Origin: CAYPHY01 sp964410625
Lineage (GTDB): Bacteria; Chloroflexota; Anaerolineae; Promineifilales; Promineifilaceae
DNA: 64,000 nucleotides
NCBI GenBank assembly: GCA_964410625.1
Contig: CAYPHY010000027.1
Span: 1 to 64,000 of the forward strand
Direction of reading: 5' to 3'
Shown: positions 15,362-22,778 of the stretch, piece after piece
Layout of the letters: every line of letters starts with the position of its first letter
How positions within the stretch are numbered: position 1 is the first letter of the stretch
Notes under the pieces: model-generated
What the model saw: only the letters and a program-made list of their open reading frames with translations
The model's database searches: none
Told to the model about the DNA's origin: nothing
Position numbers and translations under genes: made by a program

Positions 15362-18250
15362 ATGTTCCTGTCGCGTTCTGAGTATTGGAAACGCGTGCTG
15401 CTTATAGCGGCCGCAGTTTTGTTGTTATTTGCTCTCATCTCATATAGCCAGTTAGCACTGAAGGCCGCCGGTGGCACCGGCTGTGACCTGTTGGTGGCGG
15501 CCGACGGCAGTGGCAATTTCACCTCGATCCAGGCTGGTATAAATGGGATGCAATCGGGCCAAACGCTCTGCCTTCGCGGTGGCTCCTACAAAGAAAAAGT
15601 TGTCCTGAAAAATGTAAACGACCTGACAATTCGCTCCTATCCTGGCGAAACCGCCATCATTGATGGTGACAACCATAAGCTACCTGATCCAAACTGCCGG
15701 CAGAAGGATAGACAAACGGGCCAGGGAGAAGGCGGCCGCTCGGAGGGGCGCGATCCATGCTATATCGCCCCTCTAGTCATCATCCAAAACGCCCGCAACC
15801 TCTCCCTAATTAACCTGGAAATCAGAGGCTCATCCGGCCGCGGACTGATGGTGACCGACGCCAAGGACATTCTGCTCAAAGGCATCAACAGCCACAGCCA
15901 TTGGAACACGGGCATTGTGATCACGGCCAATCAGGGTGATACAGAACGGGTGATTATTGAAGACTCCAGGATGTGGAATAACGTTCGGGCGCGACCGGAA
16001 AAGAACCTCGTTGGCGGCAGCGGTGGTCTCTTTACCACTCACGTTAAAGATAGCGTGATGCGCAACTCCTATGTTTACAATAATTTTGGTGAAGGGTTTG
16101 ATGTCGGCCGCCATGCCGAGAATATCCTGCTGATCAATAACTGGTTTTGGGACAACTCCCATACCAACTTCTACATCAACGACGGCCGTCACGTCACCTT
16201 CGATAGTAATTTCATTTTCTGCTCTGATGATCGCCTCGACTGGCACAAGCGCAATGGGATAACCGGCAAAGACAGCTATGGCACCGGTATGACAATGCGT
16301 AATGAGAACAACAGCGACGCCGCTAAAAATCGAACTCCCGGCTATGGCAATGCGATGATTAACAACATCGTAGTTGGTTGTACCAATAATTTAGTACTGG
16401 CTTCCAACAAAGGGAAATTGATCCGTGACTCGCTCATTGCCCACAACACTCTGGTTAATGCTCGTGGCGTGGAGGGTAAAAAAGACAAGACAGTTTCCAA
16501 TTTACGGATCGCCAATGGAAAGTATAGCAGCATCACCATCGCCAATAATCTGATTATCCAGGAAGATACCCGTTACCCCGCTCTACTGATGCAAAAGGCC
16601 TGGCTCAGGCAACTGCCGAAAAAAGCATTCACCGTCGCCGGAAATATGGTTACGGAGCATCACGGTTGGAAGTATCCGCCCGGTTTCACCGCCGCGACCG
16701 GTCTCGATTTAGCGGGAAGTTATGACACCCTCCTGCCCGAAACGGTCGAACCAACCATCTTTACGCTGGTTGTCCACTCTCCGGCGATTGATGCAGCGGC
16801 CGTATTGACTGAAATCGAACACATCCGCGACGACTTTTTCGGCACGGTGCGAGATAGCAATCCCGATGTTGGGGCGCATGAGTGGAAAGCCCCACCTCCT
16901 ACCGCCACACCAACATCCACACCGACATCCACACCGACATCCACATCCACATCAACAGCGACGCCCACTGCTTCATCCACCGCAACCCCAACCGACACGC
17001 CGACAGCCACGGCGACGGATACGCCTACCGCGTCACCGGTCAACTCGCCGACGCCAACCGCAACAGATACGCCCTCACCCACCGCCACTGACGATACAGG
17101 TGAACCTCCTTCGCCCACCGCTACCAGTACTGCCACACCGTTTGTGGATGAATCGCCAACGCCAACGGCCGAACCAGAAATCATACCGACGGAGACAACA
17201 ACAGCTACACCCACTGATACGGCCACGGCCACGGAAACAGCTACCGCTACGGCTACGGAACCTGTACAGCCAACCGAAACCGCGACTCCTCTCCCCACAT
17301 CCACGTCCACACCCACACCCACGTCTACTCCTACGGAGTCTACGCCCACGGAAACGCCAACATTGATGCCAACAGAGACCGCTACGGCGACGGCGACGAT
17401 GAAGCCAACGGAGACATCCACACCAATACCAGCAACGCCGACTCCAACTAACACCCTTCCCGCGCCATCGGCCGCTCCTCGCCTCTTCCTCAGCTCCAAC
17501 ACCAACGGCACAGTCAATGGCATTGCCTTTGAAAACGAGGATGTGTTGCTCCATAATCCTGCCAATAACAGTTGGGAACTCTTCTTCGACGGCTCAGATG
17601 TAGGATTGGGAAAAGCTGATGTCACTGCTTTTGAACGGCTAGATGATGGTTCGCTGTTGCTCAGTCTGGCGGCCGCCATCAAACTTCCCGGCCTGGGCAA
17701 GGTGGAAAGCAACGACATCCTGCGCTTTGTGCCGACTTCCACCGGCCCCGATACCGCCGGTTCTCTTGAGCTATACTTCGATGGCTCTGATGTGGATCTC
17801 AGCGGCCGTCCCGAAAGCATTGATGCTATTGCCTTCGCCCCCGACGGCCGTCTGGTAATCAGCACCAAGGGCAAGATCAACGTCCTCGACGCCAACGGCA
17901 ACAAACTGAAAGGGGTCGGCGCTGACTTGTTTGCCTTTGCCCCCACCAGCCTGGGCACAGACACTCGCGGCTCCTGGTCGCTCTATCTCAGTGGCGCGTC
18001 GGCCGGACTAACAACCACTCAGGAAAACATCGCTGGGGCGTGGATCGATCAAACGGGCAACCGGCTTTACCTCAGCACCTCCGGTAAGTTCCAGGTCGCC
18101 GGGCTAAGCGGGACCAAAGCGGATGTCTTCATCTGTGCTGCCAGCGGCTCGCCGGTCCAATGCAGTTTCAACCTCCCTCTCTATTGGCGGGGGGCCACCT
18201 TCGGCTTTGGCAAGGAAAAGGTAGATGCCTTGGCGATTTGGGTGGAATAA
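15362..18250 (+). CDS. secreted right-handed beta-helix protein with Thr/Pro linker and C-terminal beta domain
   Basis: The 962-residue protein has an N-terminal signal or anchor (VLLIAAAVLLLFALISY, residues 12-28). A pectate-lyase-like parallel beta helix covers about 40-505 (starting GDLLVAADGSGNFTSIQAGI-like, with many N-rich turns and a final DVGAHEW). Residues 512-700 are a Thr/Pro/Ser/Ala linker of TPTATATDTPT repeats encoded by near-microsatellite DNA. The C-terminal 250 residues hold three related repeats with LELYFDGSDVDL-like motifs. The beta helix suggests binding or cleavage of a polysaccharide, but no catalytic residues can be assigned. The linker probably spans the cell envelope. 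GGAAGGA precedes the ATG. Confidence 0.85.
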   Translation: MFLSRSEYWKRVLLIAAAVLLLFALISYSQLALKAAGGTGCDLLVAADGSGNFTSIQAGINGMQSGQTLCLRGGSYKEKVVLKNVNDLTIRSYPGETAIIDGDNHKLPDPNCRQKDRQTGQGEGGRSEGRDPCYIAPLVIIQNARNLSLINLEIRGSSGRGLMVTDAKDILLKGINSHSHWNTGIVITANQGDTERVIIEDSRMWNNVRARPEKNLVGGSGGLFTTHVKDSVMRNSYVYNNFGEGFDVGRHAENILLINNWFWDNSHTNFYINDGRHVTFDSNFIFCSDDRLDWHKRNGITGKDSYGTGMTMRNENNSDAAKNRTPGYGNAMINNIVVGCTNNLVLASNKGKLIRDSLIAHNTLVNARGVEGKKDKTVSNLRIANGKYSSITIANNLIIQEDTRYPALLMQKAWLRQLPKKAFTVAGNMVTEHHGWKYPPGFTAATGLDLAGSYDTLLPETVEPTIFTLVVHSPAIDAAAVLTEIEHIRDDFFGTVRDSNPDVGAHEWKAPPPTATPTSTPTSTPTSTSTSTATPTASSTATPTDTPTATATDTPTASPVNSPTPTATDTPSPTATDDTGEPPSPTATSTATPFVDESPTPTAEPEIIPTETTTATPTDTATATETATATATEPVQPTETATPLPTSTSTPTPTSTPTESTPTETPTLMPTETATATATMKPTETSTPIPATPTPTNTLPAPSAAPRLFLSSNTNGTVNGIAFENEDVLLHNPANNSWELFFDGSDVGLGKADVTAFERLDDGSLLLSLAAAIKLPGLGKVESNDILRFVPTSTGPDTAGSLELYFDGSDVDLSGRPESIDAIAFAPDGRLVISTKGKINVLDANGNKLKGVGADLFAFAPTSLGTDTRGSWSLYLSGASAGLTTTQENIAGAWIDQTGNRLYLSTSGKFQVAGLSGTKADVFICAASGSPVQCSFNLPLYWRGATFGFGKEKVDALAIWVE

Positions 18251-18286
18251 TAAGTTATCTCTCCTCTCCTAGCTGACTTGAAAATA

Positions 18287-18375
18287 GCTCACGCAAAGGC
18301 TTGTCCTGAACGAAGGTGAAGGGACACAGTGGCATAAAGCCGAAAAACCAGGCGACCTTTGCGCCTTTGCGTGAG
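18287..18375. repeat. TGCG-type hairpin repeat, copy 1
   Basis: GCTCACGCAAAGG on the left and CCTTTGCGCCTTTGCGTGAG on the right form a hairpin. Other members are at 30416-30480, 32247-32300, 44624-44754 and 56758-56843. Confidence 0.7.
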
Positions 18376-18386
18376 ATTTCTTCTCT

Positions 18387-18442
18387 GTAACGCCCTCCGT
18401 AACGGAATCGGTAGCCATTTCGTAGCGGTTGATCCGTATACT
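18387..18442 (+). promoter_or_regulatory. promoter with phased GTAACG repeats (free-standing domain gene)
   Basis: GTAACG at 18387 and 18399, GTAGCC at 18411 and GTAGCG at 18422 are spaced 12, 12 and 11 bases. TATACT (18437-18442) starts 9 bases after the last repeat, close to the 8-base distance described for SARP sites. The array and the -10 match the one before the subtilase. Confidence 0.55.
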
Positions 18443-18571
18443 ACACATCATCAAGAAACCAGGGCATCACGAACATCAGAGCAATACCGCTTCCATCCAC
18501 CCCAACCCTGATACTCTACATCATCACCACTCCTGGTTTCTACCTTTTATATCGCTCAATTTCTGGAAGCA

Positions 18572-19255
18572 ATGAACGTGAATATTGAAACCAACGCAAC
18601 CGAATATGACCCCGGTGACATCATCCAGTTTCGCGGGGGCGTTGCGCCGCTTTTGCCAAAGCGAAAGGGCAAAAAAGGGCAGTCGGCCGCTCAATCCGCG
18701 CAAACAACCGTCGTCGTCAGTTTGGTAGATGATGAAGGAGTGGTGCTGGCAGCCGAGGCGGTACAGGTCAATGCCAATGGCATCTATAGCGGCCGTTTGG
18801 TAGCCCCTCCGCACACACGAGGCGAGATTTTCCTCATTGCCGAAGCCGCCATCGATGATTCGGCCGCGATGATGAACGCCTGCGGGTGGTATGGGCTGGC
18901 GGAGAAAGTGTTGGTTTTTCCGCTGAAAGTCGCTCCCCAGGTTAGTCTGGCAACCACCACAACCACCAACGGCGCAACCAACGGACACCGCAAAACGGCC
19001 GTTCACGTCAACGCCCAAGTGACAGACCCTGATGGCGGCAACGAAATTGAGCAAATTCATGTGCTGATTCGCGACGGCGACGGCCAGATGGTCAAACATT
19101 GGCAAGCCAACGACTTCGAAGCCCGCAATGGCATCTGGAAGCTGACCAGTCGCAATCAACTCTCAGGTGTGGCCCCCTGGAGCGTCACCCTGACAGCGGA
19201 AGACAGCGTTGGCAACGTAGCCACCACCAGTCAGACCATTCAATTGGCTGATTGA
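18572..19255 (+). CDS. free-standing paralogue of the subtilase C-terminal domains
   Basis: The 227-residue protein aligns with about the last 220 residues of the subtilase at 12037-14796. Shared features include a start like YDPGDIIQFRGG against HNPGSTITFNGT, then VVVSLVDDEGVVLA, a VHVNAQVTDPDGGNEIE segment against VHVNAEVSDLDGANDVE, and a closing VTLTAEDSVGNVATTSQ. It has two Ig-like beta modules, no signal peptide and no protease domain. An in-frame TGA at 18509 excludes a longer form. An extra basic KRKGKKG segment interrupts the first module. It may be a remnant of a duplicated protease gene, or a binding subunit or inhibitor of the protease. It keeps a similar promoter and the downstream RNA, which argues against plain decay. 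Confidence 0.7.
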   Translation: MNVNIETNATEYDPGDIIQFRGGVAPLLPKRKGKKGQSAAQSAQTTVVVSLVDDEGVVLAAEAVQVNANGIYSGRLVAPPHTRGEIFLIAEAAIDDSAAMMNACGWYGLAEKVLVFPLKVAPQVSLATTTTTNGATNGHRKTAVHVNAQVTDPDGGNEIEQIHVLIRDGDGQMVKHWQANDFEARNGIWKLTSRNQLSGVAPWSVTLTAEDSVGNVATTSQTIQLAD

Positions 19256-19279
19256 CATTGTTGAAGCGCTACGCTGTTG

Positions 19280-19361
19280 GCTCAACCATCGGTTGAGCAG
19301 CCCCAACCTCTGGTTGGGGAGTCCTAACCTCTGGCAGGCCATTTGCCTGCTCTGGTTAGGA
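19280..19361. repeat. three consecutive hairpins
   Basis: GCTCAACC/GGTTGAGC (19280-19298), CCCCAACC/GGTTGGGG (19301-19319) and TCCTAACC/GGTTAGGA (19322-19361, with an inner GGCAGG/GCCTGC) follow one another. All share the arm core AACC/GGTT. They lie 25 bases after the stop of the preceding gene. Confidence 0.7.
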
Positions 19362-19454
19362 GAATCCTGTGGGAGAACAAGCGCATAGTCATCGCACCCA
19401 CGAGATCAGACCAGATTTATTACCCCAATCTTTGCGTTTGATTCTCCTACAGGT

Positions 19455-19500
19455 TCTCTTTGATTGTCAATTAGCAATTGTCAATTGACAATTGTCAATT
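19455..19500. repeat. CAATTGTCAATTGACAATT repeats
   Basis: Alternating TTGTCAA and TTGACAA units form a self-complementary stretch. The same family occurs at 22725-22765. Confidence 0.55.
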
Positions 19501-19506
19501 TAGAAA

Positions 19507-19647
19507 AGCTTATCCGGGTCACTGTTCTCCAAATGTTGCTTGCATCCCCGGATAAGCTCCAGGCTTGTTTAGGTACATCTCCTCACCGACACAGGCCAGC
19601 AGCCGCCCGAAGGCATGGCATCCGTCATCCTTCGGGCGGTGTTTTTA
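19507..19647 (+). ncRNA. three-hairpin structured RNA, copy 2
   Basis: P1 is a perfect 12-base-pair stem (AGCTTATCCGGG 19507-19518 with 19547-19558). P2 pairs 19562-19574 with 19585-19597 (11 of 13 pairs, one of them G-U). P3 is 11 base pairs (CCGCCCGAAGG 19603-19613 with 19629-19639), followed by TGTTTTTAT. Relative to copy 1, five P1 pairs differ and all are compensated. The loops keep TTCTCCA, GTTGCTTGCATC, ATCTCCTCA and GTCAT. The terminal T run also provides the stop codon of the convergent gene at 19645. Confidence 0.8.
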
Positions 19648-20508
19648 TGAGCGTGTGCTTGCCAGATAAAGAGGGAGAAGGGAGTGAAAGACGGCCGTTA
19701 CTGGCTCGGCCAACCCTACCCCGGCCGCAAGAGCATCCTTCTTATCCATCCTGTAATACAAGTGTAAATCACACCAATGGTCCTCCGGGATAGACCGTAG
19801 TCGCTCTACAAAAATAGGCCAGGTTACGTTTTCCTGATAGTCGTCTTCCTGCCAGAGTAGTGGATTGCTTCTGCTGACGGTAATCGTTCGATGAGGTAGC
19901 TTGCTATTTTTAGGATACCACGTGACGGCCGACCAATATACTCCAAATTTGTCCATAGCCTCCTCAATGTTTTGAAGTAACTGGCCGCCCCCATCCAAGA
20001 CTGACATAAAACGCTTCCAGTCCCAAGTAGAGTCCATTGGTTCGTCGCTCTTCTCGATGTAAAGGCCATACTGCGCTTTATTCTCATCCAGACGGAACTC
20101 AAATTTTGCGTAAGGATAAGGGTCCTGATTGTCGAACCTATCTGGCAAGACCACATGCACGCTAGCGCGGCGATCCACAGACCAGGAATTAAAGGAATAC
20201 CCCGTCTTGTCAGACAGGTGCTGTGCTAACAGCCCGCCTAAACTTTGCCGGCGACGCCAATTGGTGCCGGTTATATCTTTCTTAAAGTCCTCATCCCGTA
20301 GCCCTTCAAACTCCAGGCCTAAGCGTCCTGTATTTGCGCGTCTTGGCTTAGACGCTTTAACAGCCACCTCACTTGTGGGCCGCTTCGGCAATCGGCGATT
20401 CAATTCCTGAATAATCACTTGTGGCGGCTTAATATACGTTGCCGCCTCTAGCCATTCGTTCCCAACTAAACGGTACTTCGTGCCATTTAATTCTATTTCT
20501 GTCGTCAA
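19645..20508 (-). CDS. protein of unknown function
   Basis: The 287-residue soluble protein has no recognised family. The first 60 residues look like a small beta fold (IELNGTKYRLVGNEWLEA) and a basic linker. From about 75 to 275 there is an alpha/beta region with WRRRQSLGGLLAQHLSDKTG, an acidic YPYAKFEFRLDENKAQYGLYIEK strand-turn-strand and many aromatic residues. Such Trp/Tyr-rich acidic folds occur in proteins of unknown function linked to nucleases, but no active site can be pointed out. It stands alone, convergent with the structured RNA. Confidence 0.65.
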   Translation of the reverse strand: MTTEIELNGTKYRLVGNEWLEAATYIKPPQVIIQELNRRLPKRPTSEVAVKASKPRRANTGRLGLEFEGLRDEDFKKDITGTNWRRRQSLGGLLAQHLSDKTGYSFNSWSVDRRASVHVVLPDRFDNQDPYPYAKFEFRLDENKAQYGLYIEKSDEPMDSTWDWKRFMSVLDGGGQLLQNIEEAMDKFGVYWSAVTWYPKNSKLPHRTITVSRSNPLLWQEDDYQENVTWPIFVERLRSIPEDHWCDLHLYYRMDKKDALAAGVGLAEPVTAVFHSLLPLYLASTRS

Positions 20509-20706
20509 TGGTTGCTTCCTCCTACCATAAATATCGGCCAGTTCCGTGTTGCCTGTATATCAGATCAATGATTGCAAACGCCCAAATGCAACAAGGCATC
20601 GGCCGAATGTGAAACGTATTATAGTGCGTGTGCTGCTCACTCTTGGGACGCTCAGTATAACATAGCTATTGAGACAAGTGATAATGTTATCGGTGCCAAA
20701 TCATTG

Positions 20707-20737
20707 TTTACCATCTCTTGACGCACTGTGTTATAAT
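20707..20737 (+). promoter_or_regulatory. possible promoter of the GMC oxidoreductase gene
   Basis: A perfect TATAAT lies at 20732-20737, with a weak TTTACC 19 bases upstream. A transcript starting near 20744 excludes in-frame start codons before that point. Confidence 0.4.
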
Positions 20738-20828
20738 GATGACGCAGCGCGTAAGTGACTGCTCACTTTTTCCAACGGCCGCGCAGCACGCCCCCAGGTG
20801 CTGCCTTAACAGAAGGGATATGGCGCAC

Positions 20829-22724
20829 ATGAACAATGGGTCGGAAATAACAGGAACGACCACAGCCGTCACCAATAACCGCGTGACGACCGACGTTTTT
20901 GATTTTGTGATTATCGGCTCCGGCTTTGGCGGGAGCGTATCGGCGATGCGGCTGGCACAAAAGGGGTACAGCGTCCTCGTCCTCGAACGCGGCAAACGCT
21001 TTACGGCCGCCGACTTCCCCAAGACCAACTGGAACATCTTCAAATACCTCTGGCTTCCCGGCCTGCGCTGCTTTGGCATCCAGGGGCTGAACTTCTTCAA
21101 GGACATCTGGCTACTCAACGGCAGCGGCGTCGGCGGCGGCAGTCTGGTCTATGCCAGCACCCACATCAAGCCAGGGAAAGCGTTTTTCCAGGCGCACGAA
21201 TGGTGCGATCTGTGCGATTGGGAGGGAGAGCTGGAACCCTTCTACGACCTTGCCAACCGCATGTTAGGCACGGCCGAAAACCCTCGCTTCTGGCCCGCCG
21301 ACCACCGGCTTTACGAAATCGCCCAGGAGCTGGGACGCGAACACACTTTTGTCCCCACCCCAGTCGGTATTTACTTTGGCGAACCCGGCGTTACCGTCCC
21401 CGACCCCTATTTCGACGGCGAAGGGCCAGAGCGAACGGGCTGCAACCATTGCGGCGGCTGCATGGTTGGTTGCCGCCACAACGCCAAAAACACCCTCGAC
21501 AAAAACTATCTCTATTTTGCGGAAAAGCACGGCGCGGAAGTGCGGCCGGAAGCCAATGTATGCTCCATCCGCCCACTATACGGCCGCCAACCCACGGGCG
21601 CACGCTACGAAATCGAATATGAAAAGACGACCGATTGGCTGTTCAAACGACGCTCCACCGTGCGCGGCCGAAATGTGATCGTCTCTGCGGGCGTATTGGG
21701 GACGGTAGAGTTGCTACTGAAATGCCGCGACGAATTGCAGACCTTGCCGCTACTCTCCCGGCAACTCGGCCGCCAGGTACGCAGCAACAGCGAAGCCCTG
21801 ATGGGCGTCACCGCCCGCAAGGATGATGTAGACTATTCACAAGGCGTGGCGATCAGCTCCCACTTCTGGCTCAACGACGTAACCAGCGTCGAGCCGGTGC
21901 GCTATCCGCCGGGTTCATCGTTTATGCGCAATCTGATCTGGCCGCTGCGGGAGCGCAGGGGAGCGGAGGAGCAGAGGAGCAGGGGAGCAGGAGAGATAGT
22001 AAGCAGTGGGCAGTCTCCCAGTCTCCCAGTCTCCAGTCTCCAATCTCCAATCTCCAACCTCCCCTCCCCCTTCGCCAGCCTCGTCGAAGGTCTGCTCCGA
22101 CCGCGCGACTTCTTCAACGTCCGCTTGCGACCGGGCTGGGCTTCGCGGGACACGGTGTTGCTGATTATGCAGACTGTGGAAAACCGGATGAGCTTCCAGC
22201 GCGGCCGCAGCATCTGGACGCTCTTTCGCAAGGGGTTGGTCAGCGAACGCGACCCCGACCAGCCTATCCCCACGGTCATCGAAGAAGGGGCGGAGATCGT
22301 CCACCGCTTTGCGGAAAAGACAGACGGCGTTGGCTGGGTGGGGATGAACGATCTGCTCAATATCCCCAATACCGCCCACATCCTCGGCGGCTGCCCAATT
22401 GGGGCGGATGCCGAGCAAGGGGTGGTAGATTTGAACCATCAGGTGTTTAATTACCCTGGCCTCTATGTTGCTGATGCCTCCGTTATCCCGGCGAATTTAG
22501 GCGTAAACCCTAGCCTGACGATTACGGCGATGGCGGAACGAGCGATGAGTAAGATTCCGGCGAAGCGCGAGGCCGAACCAATTCGGCCGCTGGTCGTGCC
22601 GGTTGGTAGGGTTGGTAGAGAAGTGAAGCGGGGAAACGGCCGCCGGCGTCGGTTCGTTCCGGTGGCACTATTGGCGGCGCTTTCGGCCGTTCTGGGAGCT
22701 TTGCTGGCCTATAGACGGAAATAA
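20829..22724 (+). CDS. GMC-family FAD oxidoreductase (cholesterol-oxidase-like), membrane-anchored
   Basis: The 631-residue flavoprotein has the N-terminal dinucleotide fold (IIGSGFGGSVSAMRLA), the GMC signature-like GSGVGGGSLVY, a Cys-rich CNHCGGCMVGC insert and the C-terminal NPSLTITAMAERA motif. It resembles bacterial cholesterol oxidase-like enzymes that oxidise sterol or other lipid alcohols. A C-terminal hydrophobic helix (VALLAALSAVLGALLAY) with a basic end should anchor it in the membrane. Start at 20829 is chosen because AAGGGA at 20813-20818 is about 10 bases away; ATG 20820 is the alternative. Residues about 375-414 are encoded by a repeat insertion. The downstream aldehyde dehydrogenase could oxidise its product. 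Confidence 0.8.
   Translation: MNNGSEITGTTTAVTNNRVTTDVFDFVIIGSGFGGSVSAMRLAQKGYSVLVLERGKRFTAADFPKTNWNIFKYLWLPGLRCFGIQGLNFFKDIWLLNGSGVGGGSLVYASTHIKPGKAFFQAHEWCDLCDWEGELEPFYDLANRMLGTAENPRFWPADHRLYEIAQELGREHTFVPTPVGIYFGEPGVTVPDPYFDGEGPERTGCNHCGGCMVGCRHNAKNTLDKNYLYFAEKHGAEVRPEANVCSIRPLYGRQPTGARYEIEYEKTTDWLFKRRSTVRGRNVIVSAGVLGTVELLLKCRDELQTLPLLSRQLGRQVRSNSEALMGVTARKDDVDYSQGVAISSHFWLNDVTSVEPVRYPPGSSFMRNLIWPLRERRGAEEQRSRGAGEIVSSGQSPSLPVSSLQSPISNLPSPFASLVEGLLRPRDFFNVRLRPGWASRDTVLLIMQTVENRMSFQRGRSIWTLFRKGLVSERDPDQPIPTVIEEGAEIVHRFAEKTDGVGWVGMNDLLNIPNTAHILGGCPIGADAEQGVVDLNHQVFNYPGLYVADASVIPANLGVNPSLTITAMAERAMSKIPAKREAEPIRPLVVPVGRVGREVKRGNGRRRRFVPVALLAALSAVLGALLAYRRK
21951..22070 (+). repeat. repeat inserted in frame in the GMC oxidoreductase gene
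   Basis: GGAGCAGAGGAGCAGGGGAGC units are followed by CAGTCTCCCAGTCTCC and CCAATCTCCAATCTCC units. The second part is the same family as intergenic stretches at about 5135-5175 and 57908-57945. The reading frame stays open and yields a low-complexity Glu/Arg/Ser/Pro segment. Confidence 0.75.
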
Positions 22725-22765
22725 ATTGTCAATTGACAATTATCAATTGACAATTGACAATTTTT
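22725..22765. repeat. TTGTCAATTGACAATT repeats
   Basis: These self-complementary repeats fill the gap between the two oxidoreductase genes. The gap is only 54 bases, so co-transcription is likely. Confidence 0.55.
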
Positions 22766-22778
22766 TCGGAGATGAATC

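Noticed and set aside
16899..17460. Possible minisatellite or CRISPR-like repeats
   Set aside because: This is the coding DNA of the Thr/Pro linker and is in frame throughout.
16720..17964. 414-codon open frame on the minus strand opposite the beta-helix protein gene
   Set aside because: It is a low-complexity Val/Gly/Ala antisense reading of the Thr/Pro linker DNA, without a ribosome site or any recognisable domain.
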